Positions 7,888-15,827 of a stretch of 59,681 nt of DNA are shown one piece after another. This stretch comes from JAKAJA01 sp037440125 (lineage in GTDB: Bacteria; Acidobacteriota; UBA4820; DSQY01): contig JBBIUU010000007.1 of the NCBI GenBank assembly GCA_037440125.1, positions 1 to 59,681 on the forward strand. The letters run 5' to 3'. The position numbers and the translations under genes were made by a program. The notes under the pieces were generated by a model that saw only the letters and a list, made by a program, of their open reading frames with translations, was not told the origin of the DNA and searched no databases. The stretch's first letter is position 1; the number at the start of each line of letters is the position of its first letter.

Positions 7888-9210
7888 GTGAAGAGAACGA
7901 AGCATTCCAAGTTCCTCGGCCCGGCCCTGGCGGTGGCCGCCCTCGTGGCGGTCACCGCCCTTCTCTGGCTTGCGATCGGCCTCCTGCGGCCCTTCCCGCC
8001 CCGCCGGGTGGTCATGGCGACGGGCCTCCCGGGGAGCGACTACCCCGAGGTCGCGGCCCACTACAGGGCCATCCTCGCCCGGTCGGATATCGATCTCGTG
8101 CTCGTCCCCACCAAGGGCGCCATCGACAACCTCGGCCGGCTCAGAGATCCCAAGTCCGGCATCGACGTGGCGTTCCTCCAGGGCGGCACCACGAGCGCCG
8201 AAGACTCCCCCGACCTCGTCTCCCTCGGCACGGTCTTCTATGAACCGCTCTGGCTCTTCGTCCCCGACGCCTTTAGGGGAACCTCGGTGCAGGACCTGCG
8301 CGGCAAGAGGGTCTCCATCGGGCCCGAGGGAAGCGGCGCCCACGCGCTCGCCCTCAAGCTTTTGGCGAAGATCGGCGTCACGCCGGAGTTCGCACACCTC
8401 ATCGGTTACCCGACGGAGGAGGCCGCCGCCAAGCTCCTGGCCGGGGAGATCGACGGGGCCGCCATGATGGAGTCCTACGACTCTCCCGTGGTGAAGCGCC
8501 TCCTCGGCTCTCCCAAGGTGCGGGTCGCTAGCTTCCCCCGCGCCGACGCCTACGTGGAAGTGTTCCCCTACCTGAGCAAGCTCCTCCTCCCGGCGGGGTC
8601 GGGCGACATCGAGGCGAACCGCCCCTCGCAGGACGCCGTCCTCCTCGCGCCCAAGGCGAGTCTCGTGGTGCGGCGCGACCTCCATCCGGCCGTGCAGTAC
8701 CTGCTTCTTCAGGCGGCGACCGAGGTCCACTCCGGTCCGGGGATCTTCAGGAAACCCGGCCAGTTCCCCGCCCCCGAGGCCATCGACGTGCCCCTCAGCG
8801 ACGAGGCGGTCCTCTACTACAAGCGGGGCCGCCCCTTCCTCCAGCGCTACCTCCCCTTCTGGCTCGCCGTCCTCGTGGAGCGCCTCCTCGTGGTCCTCAT
8901 CCCCATCGCGGGCATCCTCTACCCCTTCGCCACCCTCGTGCCTCCGGTCCGGGCGTGGAGGGTCAGGAGAAGGATCGTGAAGCTGTACGGGGAGCTCCGG
9001 CTCCTCGAGGACCAGCTCGAAGGGGGCCTGGCGCCGGCGGACGCCGAGGATCTCGCCGCTCAGATCGCCACACTGGAGGCGGAGACGCGCCGGCTGAAGA
9101 TCCCCATCTCCTTCGCCGACCAGCTCTTCACCCTTAAGCAGCACATCGCGCTCGTGAAGGATAAGGTCTCGGGCACCGGTCAGGCGGGGACGCCACCCGA
9201 CAAGGCCTGA
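7888..9210 (+). CDS. TAXI-family TRAP-type substrate-binding protein with C-terminal membrane anchor
   Basis: This 440-aa protein is translated from GTG at 7888 (GGAGGAGG seven bases upstream). After an N-terminal membrane segment (ALAVAALVAVTALLWLAIGL), the binding domain starts with RVVMATGLPGSDYPEVAAHY, the G-x-x-G-S-x-Y signature of TAXI proteins. It continues with VAFLQGGT, VQDLRGKRVSIGPEGSGAHA and AAKLLAGEIDGAAMM. Unlike standard TAXI proteins it has a second membrane segment at about 325-350 (PFWLAVLVERLLVVLIPIAG) and a charged, coiled-coil-like tail. No TRAP permease gene lies nearby, so it may work as a membrane-tethered sensor or with a distant permease. The substrate is unknown. 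Confidence 0.85.
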   Translation: MKRTKHSKFLGPALAVAALVAVTALLWLAIGLLRPFPPRRVVMATGLPGSDYPEVAAHYRAILARSDIDLVLVPTKGAIDNLGRLRDPKSGIDVAFLQGGTTSAEDSPDLVSLGTVFYEPLWLFVPDAFRGTSVQDLRGKRVSIGPEGSGAHALALKLLAKIGVTPEFAHLIGYPTEEAAAKLLAGEIDGAAMMESYDSPVVKRLLGSPKVRVASFPRADAYVEVFPYLSKLLLPAGSGDIEANRPSQDAVLLAPKASLVVRRDLHPAVQYLLLQAATEVHSGPGIFRKPGQFPAPEAIDVPLSDEAVLYYKRGRPFLQRYLPFWLAVLVERLLVVLIPIAGILYPFATLVPPVRAWRVRRRIVKLYGELRLLEDQLEGGLAPADAEDLAAQIATLEAETRRLKIPISFADQLFTLKQHIALVKDKVSGTGQAGTPPDKA

Positions 9211-9259
9211 TCCCTCAGGCCCCGCGGCGATTCTCCTTCTCCTTTTTCTTGGAGGGGGT

Positions 9260-10111
9260 TCAGCGCCCCGCGCCGTGCGCCTGCAGGTGGGCGAGCACCC
9301 TGGGCATCACCTCGTCAAAAGCCTCGCGCGGCAGCCAGTGGCCCACGTCGAGCTCGAGGAGCTCGTAGGGGCCCTTCATGTGACGCGCGGTGTCCTCGAC
9401 GCCCGCCCGCGCGATGGCGACGTCGCGATTGCCCCAGACGAAGAGCGAGGGCACCGAGACGTCGCCGTAGGTCAACCTGTCCCGCCTCGCGGCGCGGTAC
9501 CAGTTCAGGACCGCGCGCCGCGCGGCGTAGGGTGAGAACACGGCCCGGTAGTCCTCGCGCTCCTCCTGGCCGGCGCCTCTCCAAAGCTTCTCGAGGAGGC
9601 TTCCGCCGAGCATGACCTCCGGCAGGACCGGAACCTGGAAGAGGAGCATGTACCGGCTCTTCCTCCTCTGCTCCGGGTCCGTGCGCAGGGCCTTCCCGAA
9701 GGAGGCCATGTGGGGCACCGAGAGCGCGGTCCAGGTCAGCGCGCGCTCCGGGTGGAGCTGGACCACGCTCCAGCCCACGCTGGCGCCCCAATCGTGCCCC
9801 GCGAGGTGGAACCGTTCGAATTGCAGCGCGTCGGCCAGCGCGGTCGCGTCAGTGGCGAGCGCACGAAGGGTATAGGCGCCGACCGAGCGAGGGCGCGCCC
9901 CTGGGCTGTACCCGCGCTGGTCGGGCGCCGCGCACCGGTAGCCCCTCTCCGCGAGGAACCGCATGGCGGGTTCCCACATGGCCGAGCTCTGAGGAAAGCC
10001 GTGGAGGAGGAGGACGGGCTCGCCGTCCTCGGGCCCGCAGAGGCGGCAGCGGAAGTCCATGCCGCCGGCACGGACCTCCGCGATGTCGATGGGGTGCTCG
10101 GCCACAGTCAC
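9260..10111 (-). CDS. alpha/beta hydrolase, epoxide hydrolase/haloalkane dehalogenase type
   Basis: This 283-aa cytoplasmic enzyme has the oxyanion motif LLLHGFPQSSAMWEP (HGFP at 37-40). The nucleophile elbow GHDWGAS puts Asp at 107 instead of Ser, which marks the epoxide hydrolase/dehalogenase branch. The acid is probably Asp230 (VWGNRDVAI) and the general base His258 (DVGHWLPRE). The residue after the oxyanion motif and the RGYSPG loop fit soluble epoxide hydrolases better than dehalogenases; the natural substrate cannot be told. It lies 20 bases after the stop of the exported protein at 10132, on the same strand. Confidence 0.85.
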   Translation of the reverse strand: MTVAEHPIDIAEVRAGGMDFRCRLCGPEDGEPVLLLHGFPQSSAMWEPAMRFLAERGYRCAAPDQRGYSPGARPRSVGAYTLRALATDATALADALQFERFHLAGHDWGASVGWSVVQLHPERALTWTALSVPHMASFGKALRTDPEQRRKSRYMLLFQVPVLPEVMLGGSLLEKLWRGAGQEEREDYRAVFSPYAARRAVLNWYRAARRDRLTYGDVSVPSLFVWGNRDVAIARAGVEDTARHMKGPYELLELDVGHWLPREAFDEVMPRVLAHLQAHGAGR

Positions 10112-10131
10112 AGCGCCAGCCCCGCGGGCCC

Positions 10132-10758
10132 CTACTGGGTGAGCCCGATCTGGCCGAGGGACGCCTCGACCGCGGCGATGATGTTCTGCCCCGTCTTGGG
10201 GGAGTCATCCCAGTCCATGGATTTGGTGAAGGCCGCCCAGAGCTCCTTTCCCGTCTTGAGCTCGTAGACCTTGACCTCGACCTGGAAGGTGGTTTTGGTG
10301 ACGTCGAAGCCGGGCTCCATGTACTGGGGGTTGTCCCAGTAACCCGCCGAGTAGACCCAGTCGTAATAGCCCCAGAAGAAGGGCTCGGAGTCGGGCACCC
10401 AGGTCACGTCCTTGTTCTTCCCCACGAGGCGTATGACCACCGCGCCGTCCACGTGGATCCCCTCGAGCTGCTGCTGAACCTTGGCGCGGTTCTTCAGGTC
10501 CTTGTCGGGGATGGAGATGTTGGCGGGGACGCCCTCGATCGCGAGGGGCAGGTTGGCGGACACGGCCCCCTCCACCTTCACGCGCAGCTTCTCGTTCTTG
10601 CTCGCGAGGAGGACGAAGACCTTGGTGAATTTGGGCGGCGGCGTGAAGCCCTCGGCGCTCCAGGTGGTGAGGGTCTTGGTGTCGGGCGTGTCGGCGAGCG
10701 CCGCGCCGAAGGTTGCGGCGAGCGCCACGATGGCGATGAGGATGGCAGAACGTCTCAT
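10132..10758 (-). CDS. exported protein of unknown function, DUF4136-like (208 aa)
   Basis: Start at 10758 follows GGAGGGAG; MRRSAILIAIVALAATFGAA is a signal peptide with cleavage near ALA-D. The mature part begins with a strand-turn segment (KFTKVFVLLASKNEKLRVKV), continues with DGAVVIRLVGKNKDVTWVPD, and after an aromatic YYDWVYSAGYWDNPQYMEP insertion reaches TTFQVEVKVYELKTGKELWA. That last block resembles the DUF4136 and related lipoprotein pattern (a strand, then 'K-T-G-K-x-L-W'), but no lipobox Cys is present. It follows the tandem W/Y/G-rich paralogues on the same strand with a 169-base gap, so it may have its own promoter. Confidence 0.7.
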   Translation of the reverse strand: MRRSAILIAIVALAATFGAALADTPDTKTLTTWSAEGFTPPPKFTKVFVLLASKNEKLRVKVEGAVSANLPLAIEGVPANISIPDKDLKNRAKVQQQLEGIHVDGAVVIRLVGKNKDVTWVPDSEPFFWGYYDWVYSAGYWDNPQYMEPGFDVTKTTFQVEVKVYELKTGKELWAAFTKSMDWDDSPKTGQNIIAAVEASLGQIGLTQ

Positions 10759-10927
10759 GGTCTCTCCCTCCGATGGAATGCGAACTTCGCTGGAGGCTCC
10801 CTTACTCCGAAATTTTAGACGTCCCTTCCACGAACTGGAAAGGGTGCGCAAGGCGCCTCAAGACCGCGGGGCCGCTGCGTGAACCCTCTGTCGCGACCCC
10901 CATCGCCGATGCACGCTCCGGGAGGAC

Positions 10928-13237
10928 TCAACGCCTTCCGCCGCCGCCTCCGTGGAACCCGCCCGCGCCGCCGCGGTACCCGCCGAAGCCGCCGCCGCCG
11001 CGGTACGCACCTGCGCCTCCGCCGGAGCCGCCGCGCCCGAAGGCCTGCGCGTTGTAAGCGCCGCGCTGGCGCGCCTGCCAGTCGTTGTTGAGGCCCGACA
11101 TGCCCCCGCGGTCCAGTCCGCCGGCGCCGCGGTCCATGCCGCCGCCTCGGTCCATACCGCCGCCCCGGTCGAAGCCGCCGGCGCCCTGCCCGCCGCCGAG
11201 GCCCTTCTCGCCGCCGCCCTCGTGGCCCACGTTGCGCCAGCCGTCGGCCCCGTGCTGCTGCCAGCCGCCGTCTCCCGTCCTGCGGAACACGTCGCCGTTC
11301 TTCCCGGCGAAGACGTCGTTGGGGCGGCCCTCGGCGCCGCGCGGCTTGTAGCCCATGTTCTGCATCGCCTTGCCGCGCTGGTCCGCGGTGACGTTCCTGC
11401 CGGCGTTCCCGCCCCGGTTGTAGAGGTTGTTCGCGGGCGCCTTGTTCTTGCCGCCGCCGCCCTGGTTGGGGTGGGTCCCCGACCAGTTGGAGGCGTTGGG
11501 GTGCGTGCCGTTGAGCCAGTTGTTGATGGCGATGGAGTTGTAGACGCCCGCGGGACCCCAGCAGCCGCCGCCCCATCCCCAGGCGTTCCAGCCCGCGCCC
11601 CACGCGAAGCCCCAGCCGAAGCCCCAGCCGAAGCCGGCGCCCATGCCCCAGCCCCAGTAGGGCGTCCAGAAGGCGCCCCAGCCGTACGTCCACGCCCACG
11701 GGTAGTAGTAGGCGCCCACCCAGCCCGGGGTATACCAGCCCGTGCCGTAGACCACCGTGCCGTAGTAGGGGTAGGACCCCGTGTAGCCGGGCGTGTAGCC
11801 CACGTAGACCGTGTCGGGCGTGGAATTGTAGATGTTGACGTACTTGGTGTTGTAGAGGGGGTTGTTCGCCGGGATGCTCTCGACGTCGGCGGGTCGCGTG
11901 GCGCTCACGCTCCACGGGCCCTTCGCGCCGTCGGCGACGTACCAGACGCCGTCCTTGCAGAGGAAGTACTGCGCCCCCTGCTTGAGGACCTCCTGCGCCG
12001 AGTTGGCGGCGTACTCGAGGGTCGAGCTGCCGGCGATGGGCTTGAACTGCGGCTCGCCGTCGTAGGCCACCGTCACGTCGGGAGCGGGGCCGCGCTTCAC
12101 CGCCGCGGTCTGCGGGATCTGCGTGTCCATGAGGGCGTCCTTGGCCTCGGAGGTGCCCGGGACGCTCGCCCGCACCGCGGCCTTGGCCTCTCCGGGGGAG
12201 ATGCCCTGGAACGTCACGGGGAGGTCCGAGGGCTTGACGAAGGTCCACGGCCCCTGGAGGGCGCCCGCCTTGTACCAGCGCCCCGAGAGCAGGACGAACC
12301 ACGCCTTTCCCTGGGGGTCGTAGAAGAGGTCGCTGTCGGTGTTCTCGGCGTAGTTGAGGTTGCCACCGGTGACCGGCTGCATCTGCGGCTTGCCGTCGGT
12401 CCAGACGAGCTCCGCGGGCTCCGTCGAGGTGATGATCTGCGGCGGCGTGAGGGCGTTGAGCGGGTTGGTGTCGTCCGCCGCCTGGCCCTTCGCGTCCTTC
12501 GGGATCGCCGCCACCACCGCCGCGGGAGGCGTGGCGCCCGACTGCCACGGCCCCAGCGCGTCTTTGGCGCTGTACCAGAGGTTGGTATTCGTGAGGTAGT
12601 AGGTCGCCGAGGCCGGGTCGTAGATGATCGGGAAGGGCGTGTTGATGACCCTCTGGAGCTGGGTGCCGGGGACGTCCCTCAGCGCGGGCTGGCCGTCGAA
12701 GATCACGAGGACGGCGGCCTGGTCGCTGATGATGATCTTGGGGGGAGCGTTGTTCAGGCCGTCCTCCCACTTCAGCTCGGCCTGCGCCGTCTCCAGGCTC
12801 GCGATGAGGCGGTCCATGGAGATGGGCTGGCTCGGCCACTTGGGGAGCTGTTTCTGCAGGAGGTCGACGGCCTCCTGCTCCTGGTCCGGCGTGGCCTGGG
12901 GGAAGCGGGCCCTCGTGATCTGGACGTCGCTCAGCTCGGCGTTCCGGTTGTCCCGATCCACTGCGAGCTGGGCCGTGAACCAGTAGACGCCGAAGATGGG
13001 CGCCTTGCCGTCCGTCTTGAGGAACGAGGCGGCGGCCCGGCCCGTCAGCGTGTTTCCCTGGAGCGTGTCGGCCTGGGGCTGGTAGATCGTGAGGGTCCCT
13101 CCCGGCGTGGGGATGTCCCTCGGCCAGCCCATACCGGCGTCCTGCGCCCTGAGCAGGCCCAGGGGGAGCAGGAGGGCGAAGGCCGCGACGAGGAGCGTGA
13201 GGCTCGAAAAGAGGGCAGGCCGCATCGGTGCGCGCAT
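10928..13237 (-). CDS. W/Y/G-rich exported protein, 'carbohydrate-binding V/XII-like', paralogue 1 of 3 (769 aa)
   Basis: AAAGGA seven bases before the ATG supports the start; the signal peptide ends near LLRAQ. After GWPRDIPTPGGTLTIYQPQ, the N-terminal domain is followed by three repeats of about 75 aa. Each has a D-G-x-P/E-x-F/L block, a central YY strand, then W-Y and G-PW (for example LWYSAKDALGPW and GRWYKAGALQGPW). Next comes an aromatic/Gly segment rich in W and Y (VYVGYTPGYTGSYPYYG, WGWGMGAGFGWGF). The last 150 residues are Gly/Arg/Asn-rich and low in complexity. Similar proteins are labelled carbohydrate-binding V/XII in public annotation, without experimental proof. A cell-surface or matrix role is inferred. 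Confidence 0.82.
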   Translation of the reverse strand: MRAPMRPALFSSLTLLVAAFALLLPLGLLRAQDAGMGWPRDIPTPGGTLTIYQPQADTLQGNTLTGRAAASFLKTDGKAPIFGVYWFTAQLAVDRDNRNAELSDVQITRARFPQATPDQEQEAVDLLQKQLPKWPSQPISMDRLIASLETAQAELKWEDGLNNAPPKIIISDQAAVLVIFDGQPALRDVPGTQLQRVINTPFPIIYDPASATYYLTNTNLWYSAKDALGPWQSGATPPAAVVAAIPKDAKGQAADDTNPLNALTPPQIITSTEPAELVWTDGKPQMQPVTGGNLNYAENTDSDLFYDPQGKAWFVLLSGRWYKAGALQGPWTFVKPSDLPVTFQGISPGEAKAAVRASVPGTSEAKDALMDTQIPQTAAVKRGPAPDVTVAYDGEPQFKPIAGSSTLEYAANSAQEVLKQGAQYFLCKDGVWYVADGAKGPWSVSATRPADVESIPANNPLYNTKYVNIYNSTPDTVYVGYTPGYTGSYPYYGTVVYGTGWYTPGWVGAYYYPWAWTYGWGAFWTPYWGWGMGAGFGWGFGWGFAWGAGWNAWGWGGGCWGPAGVYNSIAINNWLNGTHPNASNWSGTHPNQGGGGKNKAPANNLYNRGGNAGRNVTADQRGKAMQNMGYKPRGAEGRPNDVFAGKNGDVFRRTGDGGWQQHGADGWRNVGHEGGGEKGLGGGQGAGGFDRGGGMDRGGGMDRGAGGLDRGGMSGLNNDWQARQRGAYNAQAFGRGGSGGGAGAYRGGGGFGGYRGGAGGFHGGGGGRR

Positions 13238-13304
13238 TCGGAATCCTTTCTAGTTTTCTCTCGAGGGGCCCGCGTCTCGCGCGGACCCCGTTGTCGTCTC
13301 GCTC

Positions 13305-15581
13305 TTAGGGGTTCTTGGGCGGGCCGCTGTAGGCGCCGGTCCCGCCGCCGCCCGCCGAGTGCCCGGGGTAGTTGTCGGCGGTGAAGACGCGGTTGTCGGC
13401 CTGGACGCCGTCCTGGTCGCGCGCCGTGTACTCGTAGTCAAGGGCCTCCTGCTGGAAGCTCCTCGCGCCGGTCAGGTCCATGGTGGCCAGGGGCGCGTCG
13501 GGCGTGCCCGTCGAGGGCGTCTGGGCCGGGGCCGTGCCGCCCTGGACCGAGCCCAGGTCCACCCAGCCGCCGGCGCCGCTGATCTGCCACCTGCCCTGGG
13601 CGGTCCGCCGGTAGATCTGGCCGTCGCCGCCCGCGAAGACGTTGTTGGGCTTCTCCTTGGTGCTCGTCGGCCGGCTCAGGAGCTCCTGCCTCGATTTCAT
13701 GACCTGGTCCGTGGTGGCCCGCCGCTCGTTGTTCTTCCCGCGGCTGTAAAGGTTGGTCACGGGGATCTTTCCCCCGGGAGCGGTCGCGAGCAGCGCCCCG
13801 CCCTGCGTGGCGTTGAGGCCGGGCCAGTTCCCGGAGAGGGCGTTCCGCCCCGAGCTGAAGCTCTCGATGCGGATGGTGTTGGCGATCCCCGCGGGGCCCC
13901 AGCAGCCCCCGCTCCACCCCCACTGGTTCAGCGTCGAGGCCCACGCGAAGCCCCAGGCGAGGCCCCAGCCGAAGCCCGAGCCCATGCCCCAGTTCCAGTA
14001 GGGGCTCCAGGCCGCGCCCCATCCCCACGTCCAGGCGTGCGGATAGTACGCGGCTCCCGCCCAACCCGGCGTGTGCCATCCCGTGCCCCAGACGACCGTG
14101 CCGCCGTAGGGGTACGCTCCCAGGTAGCCGGGCGTGTAGCCCACGAAGACGACCTCGGGCGTGGCGTTGAAGACCTGCACGTACTTCGTGTTGAAGAGGG
14201 GGTTGCTCGCGGGGATCTGGGCCACGCCGTCGGGGCGCTTCTCGCTCACGGTCCAGGGGCCCGTCGGCGCGGCGGAGGTGTACCAGACGCCGGCCTTGCA
14301 GAGGAAGCACGCCCCGCCCTGCCTGAGCATCTGTTCGGGCGTGTTGACGGCCCATTCGAGCCCCGCTACGCCGTCGACGGGCTTGAACTGGGGCTCGCCG
14401 TCGAAGGCCACCCTCACGTCCTTGCCCGCGTCGCGGCTCACGGCGGCGGTCTGCGGGATCTGGGTGTCCATGAGCGCGTCCTTGGACTCCTCGGTCCCCG
14501 GCACGCTCGAACGCACGGGCCCCTTCGAGGAAGAGGGCAGGATGGTGCCGAAGCTCACGGGGAGGTCCTTGGGCTCGACGAAGGCCCACGGCCCCTGCAG
14601 GCTCGCGCTCGAGTACCAGCGGCCCGAGAGGAGCACGTAGTACGCCCTGCCCTTCGTGTCGAGGAAGAGGTTGCCGTCCGTATTCTGGGCGAACTGGAGG
14701 TCGCCGCCCGACCCCGCGGGACGGAAGTCCGCTTTGCCGTCGGTCCAGATGAGCTCGGCGGGCTCGGTGGAGGTGAAGATCCTCGGCGGGCTGAGCGCGT
14801 TGAGCGGGTTCGTGTCGTCCTTGGCCTGGTTCGCGGCCTCGGGGGGGACCGCGGCGGCCACGGCGGCGGGCGGCTTGGCGCCTTGCTGCCACGGGCCGAG
14901 GGGATCCTTCGCGCTGAACCAGAGCGCGGTGTTCGTCAGGTAGTAGGTGGAGGAGGCCGGGTCGAAGAGGACGGGGAAGGGCGTGTTCGCCACGCGCTGG
15001 ATCTTGGTGCCCGGAAGGTCCCTCAGAACCGGCGCGCCGTCGTAGAGCACGAGCACGGAGGGCTCCTCCGCGAGGATGATCCTCGGCGGGTCGTGCCTGA
15101 GCCCTTCGACCGAGGCCTGGTTCTTCTGGGCCACCTGGAGGATGGCCTTGAGCTTGGCCACGGAGATGGGATGCGCGGGCCAGCGGAGGACCGCCTCCTG
15201 CACCACGGCGCCCACCTTGCGCTCCTGATCCAGTGTGGCGTTAGGGAAGCGCACCCGTGTGATGATGATCTCCGTCATCTCGGCGTTCCGCTGGTCGCGG
15301 TCGATGTTGAGGCGCGCCTGGAACCAGAGGACGCCGAAGGTGAGGCGGTCCTCGCCGTTCCTCAGGAAGGAGACGGCCGCCCGGCCGGTGAAGAGGTTCC
15401 CGTTCAGGGACTCCGCCTGCGGCTGGTAGATGGTGATCGTCCCCGGGGGCACGACGATGTCCCGAGGCCAGCCTGGGTCCGCCTCCTGGGCCCGGAGCGG
15501 GGTGAACACCGCCAGCAGCAACAGGGCGGCGAAGAGGATGATCGAAGTCGAAGGTGTTCCCAGGTGCTCTCGATGGTCCAT
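13305..15581 (-). CDS. W/Y/G-rich exported protein, paralogue 2 of 3 (758 aa)
   Basis: Same architecture as its two neighbours: a signal peptide (IILFAALLLLAVFTPLRAQ), the conserved GWPRDIVVPPGTITIYQPQ opening, three W-Y/G-PW repeats (ALWFSAKDPLGPW, GRWYSSASLQGPW, GVWYTSAAPTGPW), then the aromatic segment FVGYTPGYLGAYPYGG. Its C-terminal tail differs from the other two: the Gly/Arg-rich end is replaced by a Thr/Pro/Ala stretch and a short YEYTARDQDGVQADNRVF block. The ribosome site is weak (GAAGGGG nine bases upstream). It lies 67 bases upstream of paralogue 1, whereas 246 bases of repeat-rich DNA separate it from paralogue 3. Confidence 0.82.
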   Translation of the reverse strand: MDHREHLGTPSTSIILFAALLLLAVFTPLRAQEADPGWPRDIVVPPGTITIYQPQAESLNGNLFTGRAAVSFLRNGEDRLTFGVLWFQARLNIDRDQRNAEMTEIIITRVRFPNATLDQERKVGAVVQEAVLRWPAHPISVAKLKAILQVAQKNQASVEGLRHDPPRIILAEEPSVLVLYDGAPVLRDLPGTKIQRVANTPFPVLFDPASSTYYLTNTALWFSAKDPLGPWQQGAKPPAAVAAAVPPEAANQAKDDTNPLNALSPPRIFTSTEPAELIWTDGKADFRPAGSGGDLQFAQNTDGNLFLDTKGRAYYVLLSGRWYSSASLQGPWAFVEPKDLPVSFGTILPSSSKGPVRSSVPGTEESKDALMDTQIPQTAAVSRDAGKDVRVAFDGEPQFKPVDGVAGLEWAVNTPEQMLRQGGACFLCKAGVWYTSAAPTGPWTVSEKRPDGVAQIPASNPLFNTKYVQVFNATPEVVFVGYTPGYLGAYPYGGTVVWGTGWHTPGWAGAAYYPHAWTWGWGAAWSPYWNWGMGSGFGWGLAWGFAWASTLNQWGWSGGCWGPAGIANTIRIESFSSGRNALSGNWPGLNATQGGALLATAPGGKIPVTNLYSRGKNNERRATTDQVMKSRQELLSRPTSTKEKPNNVFAGGDGQIYRRTAQGRWQISGAGGWVDLGSVQGGTAPAQTPSTGTPDAPLATMDLTGARSFQQEALDYEYTARDQDGVQADNRVFTADNYPGHSAGGGGTGAYSGPPKNP

Positions 15582-15603
15582 TCCATAGCCCCTTCGGGTG
15601 AGC

Positions 15604-15651
15604 AGGTGATCTGGTGATCAGGTGATCGGGTGATCGGGTGATCGGGTGAGC
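15604..15651. repeat. 8-bp tandem array (GGGTGATC-type, 6 copies)
   Basis: Six consecutive octamers: AGGTGATC, TGGTGATC, AGGTGATC, GGGTGATC, GGGTGATC, GGGTGAGC. The array lies 22 bases upstream of the start codon of the minus-strand gene ending at 15581 and belongs to the family seen at 2234-2265. Confidence 0.9.
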
Positions 15652-15674
15652 AAGGCCTCACGTCATGAGCCGCC

Positions 15675-15733
15675 GGCGCGCGGGGAAAACGAATCGCAGT
15701 CAGGAGACCGCTCCCACGAGAGCTATCGGTGGT
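15675..15733. repeat. interspersed intergenic repeat block, copy 2
   Basis: This copy is diverged from 2328-2394 but keeps GGGGAA, ATCGC, GTC, GGAGACCGCTCC, ACGAG and GCTATCGG in order. As at copy 1, an octamer array lies on one side and a heptamer array on the other. Confidence 0.6.
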
Positions 15734-15741
15734 CGGCCTCC

Positions 15742-15827
15742 GCCTCACGTTTACCGTCTACCGTCTAACGTCTCACGTCTAACGTCTCACGTCTAACGTC
15801 TACCGCCTCACGTCTCACGTCAGCCGT
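15742..15827. repeat. 7-bp tandem array (GTCTAAC/GTCTCAC/GTCTACC type, about 12 copies)
   Basis: Consecutive heptamers of the form GTCTMAC and GCCTCAC run up to the stop codon of the minus-strand gene at 15828. Read on the coding strand they are GACGTTA/GACGTGA units. Confidence 0.9.
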
